A DNA stretch of 64,000 nucleotides from Fratercula arctica (GCA_947846985.1 CANTUZ010000002.1:14394087-14458086); one strand, 5' to 3'. Positions 22,381 to 35,716 are shown, counted from the first letter of the stretch. Program-made: numbers and translations. Notes: generated by a model not told the origin, from the letters alone.

Positions 22381-25124
22381 ATCATGGGCATTGCACCCAC
22401 TCAGTAAAGGCTGACCTGAACCTTCAGAATAAGCCAACACAGGGTCCTGGTCAATAACTGCCCCAGCTCCCACCACACTGGATAGCAAACTATGGACCCT
22501 CCTTTTGTTTCATATTTTGCAACAAGTATATAATAAACATATAAGCACTTCTGACTCCATCCTTTTGCTACACAGCGTACAGAGAAGAGCCTGTTCATTC
22601 CTCACGCTTTGTTGTCCCCCCATCAATGTTCCCCTGATCCACACCCTCATAGTTAGCAGATAAAGGAGATCAATACAGCTGAAACATTTTTTCAGCTCAT
22701 CAATCAAGAAGATGGAAGGGCCTCATGGGCTACATTACTGCTTCAATTTATGGAAAAGAAAACAAATTCCCCCTTCCTCTGTAAGTGAAGGAGCCCTGGT
22801 CTGCTCACAGCTCACTGTCATCATGTTTCCATGGAGGGAAGTTAAAGACAACTTCACTCTCTCCTGCGTGGCCACGCACAGTGAGGTCCTATTTTTAATA
22901 CGATTGAAGCAGGCCCTGAATTGAGATATTCTCCCCAGAATTCCTGGTATAGTCTCACTTCTTACTTAGACTGGTTGGTACATACTCCTAGATATTTGAA
23001 TAAGAAAAACATCTGTATCCATTTCATCAGACGTCAGCCACATAAAAGTAACGTGACTGTTTTGGACAACTGCCTGTGTTCTCAGTAGAGCTGAAGGAAA
23101 AGGAGTAATTTTTTCCCCCAGTGATATAATACCCACTTTGGTACTACATAAATCACTTTCTAGAGAAGTTTACTTCTCTCCAAAGACAATATGGGCTCCT
23201 GGAGGACAAGGCTGGAGGAGGGCCCTACCTTTTAGATGGTGCAAGTTAAGTCAAATGAATTCCGCCAACCGGCTGCTGCTACTATAAATCACAGTGTGCC
23301 TGTGCCCAGTCCCGTACCAACCCAGCTCTCTGAAAGTAGCTGTAAGAAGTGACAGCTGCCTGGCAAGATACTAGACTTAAATGTGAGCAGATAAGAAGTG
23401 AGATGCAGTGATTTTGGAGTTGGAAGAAAAAAGAGGAAAATATGAATCATCCATTTTATACGGTATATTATATCCTGCATAGTTCAAAGCAACATTTGTG
23501 TGACTCCCCACAGAGGGTAAATTTCAAATAGGTTGTCTCAAAACATTTTTCAGACATGTAGCAAAAATGTTCTAGTATTCATCTGAAAAGCAATACTGCC
23601 CCTCTATTTTGTTAGTTCTGCAAAAAAAGAAAAAAAAAATGAAAAGAAACTTTTGCACAAGATTTTGGTTGCTTCCAAGCACCAAAAATAAGGAAAAATT
23701 TTTATTCCAGTAAGATTTTGTGGTTATCTGCTTTAAATCCTGGACAAAACCCCAAAAATCTAGGAGTATCAGTGGGGGGGAGGGGAAGAAGCTTCTGAAC
23801 TGATGAAGGATGTAGATTTAAGTGGAACATTTTTGGAACTATGGCAGGTTTTATGTCTGGATTTTATGGTTCTGTTCACCATTAAGAATTCCCTTTTTGT
23901 AATCAGAAATATTCTAAAATACCTCAAAAGTGAACGGTCACGTTAGCCATTTCTATCATGAGTGACCATTGCTATCTATTTGCTTCAAAAGGGAAGTTTG
24001 GCAGCATTAATCTTTTAAAACAAAGGAAAAGCAGCCCAGACTCAGACAAATGCTCAAGTGCCGATAATGCCTAACAGCAATGTAAAAGCAACATTATTGA
24101 CAATGAAAAAGAACTAATGAAGGGGTTTGTGATTGAGATGTAAATAACCTTTTTTTTTTCTCTTTCTGTTGTTCAGTATTTTGTGAACAGAATTAATTAG
24201 GAATATTTAGAGAATCCTGGGTGAGAGGCTGTTTATTGATCATGGTTAGTTCTGCCTGCCATGCCTGCAGTGCTTTGAGATTCATGCTTTAGTTTGCAGG
24301 AACAGGGATGATTGACTGTACAATGATTAATAGAGTATTATTATTAATTTGGAAAACATTTAATTACACTTTAAAGGAATTGGTAATAGGATGTTGATGG
24401 CAATGGGTATATTTTCAGTGGTTTCAATAGGTACTGATTAAGTCCCACAGAACATTGCATATGTAAGGAGGTAGAGATAAAACTAAATAGGAAGCTGTCA
24501 ATAAAAGCTGGTCAAATCCTATACAATATTTCTATGCTTTTATTTTAGATCTGCTTTAACTAGGTTGAGCTAGATGGACTCTTCATGGCATATTTTGTAG
24601 GGCATACCAAAGCCATTTATATTTTTCTTTTGCATTTAGAATGGTGTGGCTGTAGGAGCTAATTCCTCTCTAGGAGTTTGGAGTCGCAGAACTGTAGTAT
24701 GTCATATCTTCCCTTTTCTCTTACTATGAGCCACAAAAGGAGGCATCTTGGTTCAGAAAAACCTTCTTTCAGGGACAGGGAAGATAGGAATCCCACTGGT
24801 GGACATCGTGTTCCTCAAGAGCTATGTCTGCATCAATTTCACACACACGGCACAAAAGGGAAAGCTGAGAGATTTCTTCATATCTGGCAATGAAACAAAG
24901 CTTCTGGGAGGTCAAGCTAGAGAGTCTGAAACACAGATTATCAAACTCATTTTGAGTTTTAGGACAACTTCCAAACTGACAGATGTAACCTTATCTAGAA
25001 AATCAGACACTGTAGTGAGCAAAACTAAAAATAAGAATAACTGACAACAAGATCTCCTCTTTTGGAAATGACGTAAATTGTCAGAGTTTATTTTAAATTC
25101 ACTCTAGCATGAGAAAAATGCAAC

Positions 25125-25189
25125 AAAAAAAAAAAAAAAGAAAGAAAATAAAAAAGAAAGAAAAAGAAGAAAAAAGAAAAAAGAGAGAA
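25125..25189. repeat. A/G-rich low-complexity tract
   Basis: About 65 bases of A runs broken by G (GAAA, GAAAA units) with one T at 25150. Confidence 0.85.
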
Positions 25190-26363
25190 CTTCCAATTAA
25201 GTTAAAACTTAGGCTCTCCCTGATTTTCAATATCATTTTGAACCTGCTTCACATGCAGTAAACTGCAAGTATTTAACCAGACTGGGACCATAACTCCCGA
25301 TCCAGAAAAAAAAATAAAAGAAAAAACCAAGACACTTTTCTAAACAGGTATGTTGAAAGACATTCCACCCATTCCACCCTGGGGTTTTTTTGTTTGTTTG
25401 TTTTGTTGTTGTTGGTATTTGTATTTTTAGTAGTATTTTTTAGTAGTCAAGAAGGGAGAGTTCTTAAATATAGTGATGTCTTATGGTCATTATAATATGG
25501 GTTTTTCTGTGGCAACTGACATTAAAAAAAGAAACCTTGAAATCAGCAAAGAAACATATTCATCCAGAATAGGTGAAATTGGACCTGATATGCTTATTTC
25601 CCTTCCTTTGTGAGTTAGAAAAACTAGAATGTCGTCTCCACTGCTGGATACTGTTCTACAGACTCCTCCCAGGCAAGTTAACGCTAATCTCATCCATCTA
25701 CCCACTGTTAGCAAAATATAAGAAAATTCAATAAAATTAAAGATGTAGCACAACTCTGAAAAGCATTAGATACAGAAATACATAACAAATTCTTTAAAAT
25801 ATTAAATAACCATCTTTTTTTGGTAACCAGTTGCACATTATGCATTTAAATGTTGAACCCATGAACCTTTATGCACATGTTCATTCCTCAGAAGATTATT
25901 AGTATTTTTCACTCCTTTGCAATAGGAATGAGCTAAAAGCCACACCTGTCCCTGAAAGCCCTTACAAATTTCGGTACTCAAAGGGACAAAATGATATCTA
26001 CTGGGATTTTCTGAAACATGAGAGTACCTTTCTCCCAGGGAGATATTAATGAGCCTCAGTTTCCATTTTTAGCTGCATAAATACATCAAAAGATCCTCTG
26101 CTTTGTGTAAAATATTTTGATATGCTTATGAATTTTCAGATTCACAGTTATGTGAGCGGTCGACTGAATCTGTGTTGCTGATTGCAAAGTCTAGGTGAGA
26201 CCGATAACTCCAAGGCATGTGAATAACCCAGACTCGCATGAACAATTCTGTTGAAAGCAACAAAAATGCACCAAACACCCCAAGGCAAAAACCAAGAATA
26301 AAGTCCTCCTGCTGTCAGAAGTGTTCTGGGAAAGCATACTCTCTTATCAATGTCTTCACAGTG

Positions 26364-26398
26364 CTAAAATTTGTCTATCAGTCTGAGACAAATTTTAG
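26364..26398 (+). other. Perfect 13-bp inverted repeat
   Basis: The left arm CTAAAATTTGTCT (26364-26376) and right arm AGACAAATTTTAG (26386-26398) are exact reverse complements around a 9-base loop. It could fold as a hairpin. No terminator function is expected in a eukaryote. A template-switch replication event is a plausible origin. Confidence 0.7.
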
Positions 26399-27685
26399 TT
26401 CTATTTTGCTACAACCCCTTTGTAAATGGCTGCCCAGAGCACTTGTACGTGGCCAACACCTGAACTTCTTCAAAAACATTGCTTTTTAAGCAGCATTTTT
26501 CAGCTTGAACATGAAAACATTTCCCCTCATTGCTCCTTAATAATCTTTCAAGTTAAAGAACATCTTCATCACAAACATTGTTTCTATTAAAAAAGAAAAA
26601 TCGAGTCCTTCATTTTAGTCTGCTGTTATCCTTGAAGTTTCATAATAGCAGTAATGTTCCTAGACTTAGTGCCAGTGGACTTTCATAAAATTAGTGGCTG
26701 GTAATCCCTCTTATGCTTTATTATTTACATGTGCCAAGTGCTGCACACTGGAGCACACCAGGCTTCCATTACAGTGAAAATCTCTAGTAAAATATTCCAT
26801 CAAGTTTTATTTTCTGAGAAAGTTATTGAACTTGGCTCCATTGATTATGAAGTTTGTAGAGGCCAGATTACATAAAAAGCACATGTTGCATAGACAGCAT
26901 GCAAAAAACCAAAAAAGTTTTCCTGAGATTAATATAAGAAAAAACCCAAACAAAACCACGCAGTGAGAAACAATGTTTAAATAAGGTCATATTACTATGT
27001 AATGAAAAGATTTGGTGTTTATGTTTTGGAATTCTGAAATCAGCTTCCATTCCTTGTATTGTTTCTCTTAATAATTTTCTGTCTCTGTGAAGAAGTATTT
27101 CCAAACGGAGTTATGTCTGCAATTGATCAGTCTTCTTAACAGCAATATGAAATGCCTAACAGAACTTTTTTATTCCAGGGATATTAATCTAGCACAGAGG
27201 AATCTTCTTGCATAATCCAACATGCATGTGCTGGCAAACAAAATTTTGTAGAGGGAGCAGAAAAGCTGTGCAGATGTCAGGTTACCATATGGGAAAAATA
27301 AGAGGACGAACTGTTAGTATGGGAGAAATTCTGCTAATGATAATCTTATTGCCATGAGCTTACTCAGCAACAGCGTAAGTGCATCCAGAAGAGCCTCCAG
27401 GCAAATCCTCACTTGAGGACAAGTAAGGAATTTCACCAGCTGAACAAACTGTAGGTAAGTGAAGTAAAGCCTGTCAAAGGCATGTACATATGAAAGCAGC
27501 TGTGTATCCAAAAGGAAGGATTTTTCTCACCAGATGCTGTGTCTGAACCTCTGCAAAAGTTGCTCCTTTCCTTGGATTTGCCATTTACGCTGTATTGAAA
27601 GCAAAAAAAAAAAATAAACTGTAAAGTGCAACACTAACTTTCTCTTTTGCTGTTGCCACTGCCTTTACATCCGTCTGTCTCTCAG

Positions 27686-27794
27686 GGAGAATCTCATTCT
27701 CTTACACTCCTGGAAGTGAAAGGATCCATCCGTTTGATAGGAGAGCGAATCAGCATGAGAGCTTGGTGTCTGTATGAAAGACCCTTAGAAACAG
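27686..27794 (+). CDS. Candidate internal exon, unknown product
   Basis: A 109-base segment between a good acceptor (ATCCGTCTGTCTCTCAG ending at 27685) and a good donor (ACAG|GTGTGA after 27794). Only one of the three plus frames is open: 36 codons plus one base, starting GESHSLTLLEVKG and ending CLYERPLET. The other two frames contain stops. I do not recognise the peptide, and it shows no cysteine pattern, membrane segment or signal peptide. A second acceptor/donor pair 134 bases further on frames a 29-base piece (27929-27957); joined in frame, that piece brings a stop (CTT CTG TGA). The pair could therefore be the coding end of a gene, exons of a non-coding RNA, or chance. Unspliced, the frame runs to 27901. 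Confidence 0.25.
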
Positions 27795-27928
27795 GTGTGA
27801 AAAAACAGATCATGTTTGCAGATTATATTACATTTCACTATTATAGCAGGGGGAAATGTCTCCATTTCTTTCAAATACTCATCAATACACTTTTATGCTG
27901 ATTATTTGTGGTTTTATCTATCTCTCAG

Positions 27929-27957
27929 CACTTCTGTGATAAATTCTGCCACCGCAG
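27929..27957 (+). other. Possible 29-base mini-exon
   Basis: Bracketed by TTTTATCTATCTCTCAG (acceptor, ends 27928) and CCGCAG|GTATCA (donor after 27957). Its only support is these two signals and its closeness to the candidate exon at 27686. Confidence 0.15.
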
Positions 27958-29983
27958 GTATCACTTGATGTATATGGCATTTTCCTTGATAACTCATACG
28001 GATGTAGGAGATACTGATTTTTACCTTGGAACAGTTTTGCATTTTAAAAGTTTCATTGAACCCCGGAAAATATATTTGTTCTTCCCTTGCTTGTGATGTA
28101 GTTTGAAGCTGTCATCAAGCACAGTTGCTCTGGTGATCCATGAGCATCACAACATCAAAACTTGACAGGGAGAGTCATCAGGAAAAGGGACATAACTTTC
28201 ACAGTCACTAATATCCATCAGTTCTAGAAGTTCCTAAGTTAGCTTGAAGACAACCTCACTGGGTAAAGGCACTGGGAGAGTTATGGTGCCAAAAACATCT
28301 GCCTTATTTTTGGCAGGTGAGTACCACCTGTGATTTTGCAGCAGCAGATGCCTCAGCTGTATCCACTTTATTTCACAGTGGAGAAAAATGAAGTTAATAT
28401 TAGCTGAGAACAACCAGACCTGAATTATGCAATTCTGTATAAACCATGAAGTTGATTATTTTGAACCTTTAAAATCTGGCTGGAATTACTTCTTAGCTCT
28501 TTATCTATTTATTCCCACTATTTATGTTTGGCTTATGCTCTGTCCAGGTCTGACAAAAGAAGTTGATTTTGGCTACTTGGATGTAGAGATGGGTGCCAGA
28601 CCATGAATTTGATTCATATACAGCTCTCTATATAAAGTTGTGTTTCTTAAGTATACCCACGATTCTTCCCTCCTACCATGCAGTCATGTAGCTGAATTAA
28701 TCTATTCTAGTTCAACCTTTGAATACTTTTATTAGAAAGCAATTTATCTGTGAGCTGGCTAGCTACTAATTACTCAATTCCCTACACTTTTCTAAATACA
28801 CTTCTACTCATCCCTTTAAGAAATGGAGGGCTAACACACAGGGCCACAGGTCTGATCCAATGTAGTGAAATCACCAGGTTTATTTACATCTGTAGTCAAC
28901 TAAGCTTTAAATAATTCACCTCACCACAAAGCCACTTCCAGAAACGGCGATATGTTTCTGGAAGGCGTTGGCTCTTTGCACCATGGCTGCTGCAGCTTTC
29001 TACTCCTCTCCACTCAACACGTGCCCCACGCACCAGACACGTGTTTCTTCTGAGCATTGGATGGAACAGCCCAGAAATAGCCAAGAAGGAACGGTCCTGG
29101 AATAAACTGGTCAAACCAGGAGAAAGCCGTCTGTTTAAATCATTTTTCATTTTATCCACATTAGACAGATAATGTGGTTTATATGCTCTAGCCAGATACG
29201 GTAAAACTCATTTGGTTATATTCATAGTGGAAAATGTCAATTTAGTGCTGATTTAATGCCATTTAGGGTGATATTTAATATTCTATTTGACATGACAGAG
29301 GTATAATGTCTTTCCAAAACAACAGTACTTACTTATAGACTGTGGATAGTTAAGGAGAAAGCAGACCAATTTCAATTGCTGGGTGTCCACATAATCTACG
29401 GAGCAAACAATAGCCCATTTATTACCAGTAAGATTAAAACACTCTATTTCTACTGTGTCCTATGAAAGGCAAAAACTGCAATGAGCACAGAAGAGGATCC
29501 AGGAGTTTGGATGAGCCAAACATCAGTATACGAAGAGCTGTACACCACAGCGTTAGCCAGTGGACGTCAAACTTTGAACACATGAAACAAATCCTGGAAG
29601 CAATTTAGCCCTTTTACCTGCAGACTTACTCAGAATGAAGCAGGGCTACGTTTGTTGTGCTTTCAAACACTTACCTTTCCAGACACAGCATGTTTCTTTT
29701 TCATGCTTTCAAACGCGCAACCTGCTCCTTTGTCAGCTGCTGTCATGGTGCGATTTGCTCCAGGTTTGTGCCTGGAGCTTCGTCTCTCTGCCCACGCGCG
29801 CATGGCCTCACTACGGATTTCAAAGCTACTGTGACTTCATTTTTCTCTCTAAAATATGAACATTATCATTTAGTTGCAATGCCAGGGTTTAATTTTCACT
29901 CCTTCAAATAATTTTCTAGTCATGATTGCTTTGTGGCTTGATTATCTTTTATCTTGGAGGCAAAATGATGATATTTGCAATCG

Positions 29984-30042
29984 TACATATATATGTATAT
30001 ATGGGTATACGTGTGTGTATATGTATAGATATTCATATATTT
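29984..30042. repeat. TA/TG-rich simple repeat
   Basis: Alternating TA and TG units (ACATATATATG, GTATATATGG, GTGTGTGTATATG) with some breaks. Confidence 0.8.
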
Positions 30043-30220
30043 ATGAGCCAGCAGTCAGTTGGAGATCAATGATTGTGCTTTACAGTTGTGGGGCAGGCAT
30101 TTTTCTAATGAATAAGTCTTGGTACATGTACTCTGGTGGCAAGAGAGGAAAAAAATCCATTTGCTGATGCCTTGGTAATGGACTGGTCACAGGTGAAAAA
30201 CCAAGGACATAAAATGGAGG

Positions 30221-30276
30221 GTTTGGGTTTTGGTTTTTTATTTTTTTTTTTGTTATTTTTTTGTTATTTTTTTTTG
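30221..30276 (+). repeat. T-rich tract with GTTATTTTTTT units
   Basis: T runs broken by two GTTATTTTTTT-like units. Low complexity. Confidence 0.8.
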
Positions 30277-33200
30277 TCCTATCAAGTGTTTCCTACAGCT
30301 TTAGATGTCTGGTTAAACATACCCCTCACAAATTCCTGTGATATTTGACTCACACAGCCAGGACTGTTTCAGTCCAGTCCAACATACAGTTTTGCCTGAT
30401 AACTACTGTACAACCCACATGCCTGGGATGCTAATGGGGAAACTGTCCAAACTGGGAATACATGACTGCCAGTCAAATGCGGTTAATTAACGTCACAGAG
30501 AATGAAGCAGAGATTAACAAAGAAGTGAGCCAGTTTGATCCCGTCCTAGTGTTTACAAATGACAAAGGCTTTGCTGCATCTTGAACATTTTATTTTATTT
30601 TATTTTTTCCCATCAGAACACTCCCATTCTCTGGGTTGTTGTTACTGCCCTCTAAAACAGTTTACACAATTACTTCATACAGATTAGAGCTGTGTGATCC
30701 CCTGTCTTGCTCATTTATTTGGATGGATCCTTCAACATTTATATCATCAGTATGGATTTTCACATTGTGGTTTAGGATAGCTTCTTTTCTACCAGTGTTT
30801 CTTTTTCAAAAGTGTGACGGGAGCCCAGAAAACTCTGTGTGCTCTAAAGGAAAACAGAACAAAATATGTGTACGTTTTGGTTTTTTTTAATTTTGATGTT
30901 CAACACTCTCTTGCTTCCAGACTTAGGCTCACGTTCAGCTCAAGACAACACTGACAGTCAGGAAGGGTGTTTAAGCATGTGCTTAACAGTAGGCACATCT
31001 TTAATGCCTTTGGGCATTCAAAATTTAAAATGTGTTTAGGTATCTTCCTGATTAGGACATAAAATCTCTCTTTGCATTTTGAATTCTGCAGCCAACCTTT
31101 GCCTGTACCCAAGGCGTCATTTCTACTCATTTCCATACTACTCTTTAAATATTAGTATTTCTTAGATTTACCCAGAGAGGCACAAGCATATGAGAAATTG
31201 AACAAGCCACACAATTTTTCTTTAGGTTTCAATGAATAGCATATATGACAACATATTATTCAAGTTATTTTTGTATTTATTGATTTCTTGTTACCACTGG
31301 GGCAGAGATGAAAAAGATTTTTAACTTAGTGCAAAAAAATGCTTTGTGGATCATATTATTCATCAGAAAATTCCTGATGCTATCAGAAGTAAAATGACCC
31401 TGTGCAATTTGATATTTCTTTTGTAAGATCACAGTAATTACAGGCAGAGTTCAGTTTTGAGAACTCAAAGGTTAGGATTCATCCTGGAGTCACTTGTAAA
31501 TGCCTCAGGAAATGTTTTGTTTAGATTATTTAACCAGAAAATCTATTTTTAAATAAAGGTGCATTTGTTTGAAAACACTATTATGACTGAAGTCTCTGTC
31601 TCAGACAGACAGATACCTTGAGTGGGATTCACCTGACCCCACGAGTTTGAGAAAACTCATTGTAACACACACCTCCACCTTTGATTAGATGGTCTGTATC
31701 CTAAAAGTGACTCTATTAAATCTAAAGGGAATCTGGAATGAATTGACCCTGCTGTAGACTTCTGAACTGTAGACATCTAAAAATAGTAGGTGAAATAAAT
31801 TAATTCCTATAGTCTGCTTAGCCAGATTTGAAGTATACCAAATGTTAATAATTTCAACAAACACTGCTTGATAAAAGGAGAATGTAACCCAGCTTGGGGT
31901 TACTAAGTCTGTAAGAAGTAGTACACACACAAAAGTGTCTTTCTAGACTATTTTTTTTTTCATATATGATTTTTATTTAATGGTACATTTCTATGCTGTT
32001 CACTTAGATATTGTTTGAATTTGGGGGTTCTGTTTATATAGCTTCAAACTTTTAAGTCTGAACTTATCACACGGGCTCCTTCTTTATGCAGTAGGACTAA
32101 GAGAATCAGACATGAGCTCTGGGGGTACCTGTCCCTCCGTGCTAAACATTGAGATGCCCCTGTGACTGGCATAGAAAAGATACCCAACTTCTACCCTCAA
32201 TGTCGAATAATATATGCTTAAGTAAATAATTATCTAACTACTACTAAAAATGTCACAGGTAGTAAAACCTTATTTTTTAGCAGATTTGGTGATCTTTAGT
32301 TCTTTTTTTTACTATCCGCAGTGTGAATCTGACTTTCCCTTCTATTTTTAAAAGATCCCTTATATTCCACCAAACATAGTGTGACCATATTGTCTTGTCT
32401 GACAGCTGCTCTAGTGCGATTTATAAATGTTTCACTAGTATGCTTGGGTTTCTAGTGAATCAGAAAGTGTGCACACTGCGTAACTAATGGCAGCAGTTTC
32501 GCTCCCTCTCACTCTCCGCTGGATGCCAGCCCAGGAGCAAACAGCATCAGGTGCCAAGTTTCAGGGACATGTTCCTGAGTTCAGAAATCTCTCACACACC
32601 TGTCCATTGTTATTACAACTCACAACAGGCATTTCTTCTTCCAGCTGTCCTCCGCCATGCTGGCATGTGGTGTTTTGCATAGCAGCCCTCAGTTAGATTT
32701 TCAGTTACTTCAGTAGAAGGCACGACAGCAAGAAATTTATTTTAGCTTTGTACGTCTCCACGGCTTACTCTGCTCTCTAAGAATCTAGGCACTTTGCAAT
32801 TACAACTGCTTGTCCACCACAGTCAGGGAGAGAAAAAGAGGGGATAATTCTTAATCTTTTACAGAGAGTGGCTTTGTGTTGACTGTGCTGGTCACTGGTG
32901 TATTGCCCACTTTGAAGAAAGAAAGAAGAAAGCAGGTTCTGTTCCTGTACATGTTTTCAGTGGTCATGAAGTCTACCCTCTTTATATTCAATCCAAGACA
33001 AACTTATGCCATTCAGTAGGGGAAGAAGGGGCCAGGGAAATTGTCTGACTCTAGAGAGGTAGAGTCCTTCAGATTTAAACCAGAACATCTAATTTAGGAG
33101 TCTGTATTTCTCCATTGACTATATAAAGGATCTAGGTTCCTATTTGTGGCACTTGCGTGCTTAAAAATAGTTAAATATCTGCTTTCCACCAAATTGTACA

Positions 33201-33926
33201 ATTGACTTCCTTCCAGTAACAGCAGAGCTCTAGCCGACGCTCTGGTTATTTAACCCTTCTGTTACAAACCTGCTGCTCCACCCGCGCGTTTTCTTCCAAG
33301 CACTTATATACTCCACTGAAATTTTGTGGGAGGTACAGTGAATTCTGGTTCACATAAAAAGCATCATTGGAAATCAGTGAAGCATCTAGCCTGTCTTGGA
33401 ATTTTTATTGGAATGCCTGAGCAAAATTACTTCAGGATTTATGGATTGAAATTGGTGCTAGTTCATTATTAATTTATTTGAATTTCTTTTCTTATCTGCT
33501 ATTATGATACTCTGCATGCACACCTATATATATCTAATTCAAAAAGTTAATTTTAGCAGAGTTTTAGACAGTCAATCTGGTTGCCCAGCACAGACAGGGG
33601 ACTCTAAAAGCAAGTGCAATTTGGGAGAGGAAGGAGGGACACAAGAGTTGATACTATCCTTTCGATTTAAAACCTTTGAAATTGTTCCTGTATGGGGAAA
33701 GCATGGAGGTGAATTCTGCAAAGCGTGCATTAGGCTGTGTACCAGATAACAGGATTAGCCCAGGATTTCAGCTCTGGCTTTCTACCAAGCACAAAAGCTT
33801 CAAATCCTGTGAAAGATGGCAATGAAAGAATGTCCTGCTTCTGTCCCGCAGGAATGAGGGGGGCAGGCTAACATGCTAGGGCTTTCTCCTGAAGAAGAAT
33901 TGCCTCAGTGCTGTATAGATTACTGG

Positions 33927-34045
33927 ATTCATAGATTTTCACAGTGAGAGGAGACCTTATAATCACTTCATCTGTGAAGCGAGTATGCTATTTATATTGC
34001 ACAGACAGCAACATTTCACTTGGGAATGCTCACATCACTCCAGGC
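33927..34045 (-). mobile_element. Very old CR1/L3-like relic
   Basis: ATTCATAGATTTTCACAGTG followed by AGGAGACCTTATAATCACTTC and, about 40 bases later, ATTGCACAGACAGCAACATT and TCACTTGGGAATGCTC matches the order of an ancient amniote CR1-type end that reads AATCATAGATTTTAAGGCC, AGAAGGGACCATTATGATCA, ATAACACAGGCCATAGAATT, TCACCCAGTAATTCCTGC. The orientation is minus (3' end first on the plus strand). Divergence is high; I rely on the two co-linear blocks. Confidence 0.5.
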
Positions 34046-35716
34046 AGGAGGAGCATCTGAGAGAGCAGAGGTGTGGGTGACAGAGCTGCCATCCCCAGGC
34101 AGCCAGGTACCCAGGGGTGAAGGTAGAGCAAGAGGGCAGCACCTGAGCAAAGCTCCCTTTTCATTCTCTGCACCACTCTGTGGTCCGGGCGCGCTCTCCC
34201 ACCAGCTAACGTCTATGTTTTAGAAAGACAGGTAATGCTGTTGTAAGCACAGAACATGGTAGAGCATCATGTTCCTCCAGGGAGCAGTGGCGTTCACTAA
34301 ATTTTCCATGATTGCAAAAAATTTGTATTTCTTTTTTGTTTGGTTTTGTTTACCTTCATTTTCCAGCCTTTGAAACTTGACTCAGCCACTTGGAAATTCA
34401 TACAATAGGATAAGACAATAGGATAAGAGTGAGTAACTTCAAACACGTATGACCCAGAGGTGTCATGGTAACTCTTACTCTTACTTTTACTAGTTTTTGC
34501 TTGCTCAAGAGAAAAACAAGCACACTGAAAACAGCTTAAAACAGAGTTTTGTCCATGCTTTACATAGGTATGGATGCAGCCTTCTTCTTAAATTTCCAAG
34601 CTTCTTTAATGCTGACATCTGGAAAAAAAGTCACTCTTCCATCTTCCAAAAAGCAGACTTTTTTGTTCCCTGTCACCAAACATCATATATTCTTTATTAC
34701 ATCAAAATACTACAATTAATTAGTCTTCCTTGCTTGTATTGGGTGTCTCAGATCCATGAAAACCTTTCTTCCTAATTGCTTCATGACTGACAGGCTGCTC
34801 TATTTTTATTTTTTTTTTTTTAAAAGTTTAGTAATATCTATAATGTAGGGTCAAATATGGCTGTCAGTGTTATAAACATTTGCTATTTCTATGCATATTG
34901 TAAGTGGGCCGTGCAATGTGACACTGATTAACTACCGATGGACCATTTCCAGGCAGCAGACTAAGAAAGAACCTCTAATCACTTAAAACCTACATAGAAA
35001 GCTTAAGCGTGAAAACTCTGTTGGACCTTTTGTATAAGAAAGGTTTTAGTAAAAGAGGATAGCTGCCTTAATACATTGTGAAATAGCCATAAATTTCTTA
35101 ATGCATATTTATGTGTCCTCTGAGGCTGATAAGTGGTATGGGAAAGGAGAGGTAGACTGGTGGTATCTGAGCAATGCTATCAAAAGGTATTATCCCTGCA
35201 AAAGGCATGTGTTTCAAGTATGCCAGAAGTTACTTTGGGAGAGATATATTTGATTCTCTTGTGTAGAATAAAATATAATGCTTCAAGCTGCTAAGCCACT
35301 AAAATTGCATCTTTTGTGTAATAAAAAGTATCTGTGATTTTAGGTGCAGTTTAATTAGTAAATTGGACAAAAAAAAAAATAATAAAAAAACACTGGAGGA
35401 AATCAGACCATTTCATTTGATACAAAGTATTTTCTCTCTGGTTTATAGGCTTTAAGACAAAAGTTTAACTAAAGTTAATCAAAAAGGAAGAAAAAAGGGA
35501 GGAACGGGGAAAAAAAAACTTCACTAAAATCAAACACATTTCGGTTTTCATCAAAGAAAAATCAATTCTTTTTTTTTTTTTTTCCCCCCCTCCTCAGTTT
35601 TTCTTATTTTGGTGAGAGAGAACTCAGAAGAATTAAACTGTTGTATTTTGGATCAAGCCAAAGCAACCTTTTGTTCCGATTTCCCTCTTGGCCATCTGTC
35701 AAAACCTGTTCATCAC
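34046..35716. other. Unique DNA, no gene seen
   Basis: No supported gene. A GC-richer piece (about 34080-34200, with CCGGGCGCGC) sits next to the old CR1 relic. A 13-base tandem duplication is at 34402-34427. An A-rich then T-rich region (35363-35390, 35480-35583) ends in the acceptor-like tract TCCCCCCCTCCTCAG (to about 35597), with no convincing exon after it. Confidence 0.5.
34402..34427 (+). repeat. 13-base tandem duplication
   Basis: ACAATAGGATAAG is present twice in a row with no mismatch. A short, apparently recent tandem duplication. Confidence 0.9.

Larger units (their letters stand above)
21353..27685. other. Unique AT-rich DNA, no gene seen
   Basis: No supported gene. Holds a T run (21666-21682), a decayed palindromic-family copy (22341-22380), a long A/G tract (25125-25189), a TTTG/TTG repeat (about 25385-25415) and the perfect hairpin at 26364-26398. 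An acceptor-like tract ends at 24177 (TTGTTCAG), followed by a donor-like GTGAGA about 45 bases on, but the piece between has stops and no coding look. Confidence 0.5.
27958..33926. other. Unique AT-rich DNA, no gene seen
   Basis: No supported gene. Contains a pair of CACGTG hexamers (29018 and 29038), a short GC-richer piece with several CpG (about 29780-29816), a TA/TG repeat (29984-30042), a T-rich tract (30221-30276) and another CpG-bearing patch near 33230-33290. Short open frames here overlap in several frames and show no domain. Confidence 0.5.

Noticed and set aside
24178..24222. Short segment between TTGTTCAG and GTGAGA
   Set aside because: Good-looking sites but only 45 bases, with stops in the open frames and no neighbour exon.
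24541..24620. GAGCTAGATGGACTCTTCATGG resembling a CR1 tail
   Set aside because: Only about 20 bases match loosely, with no flanking CR1 text, so it cannot be distinguished from chance.
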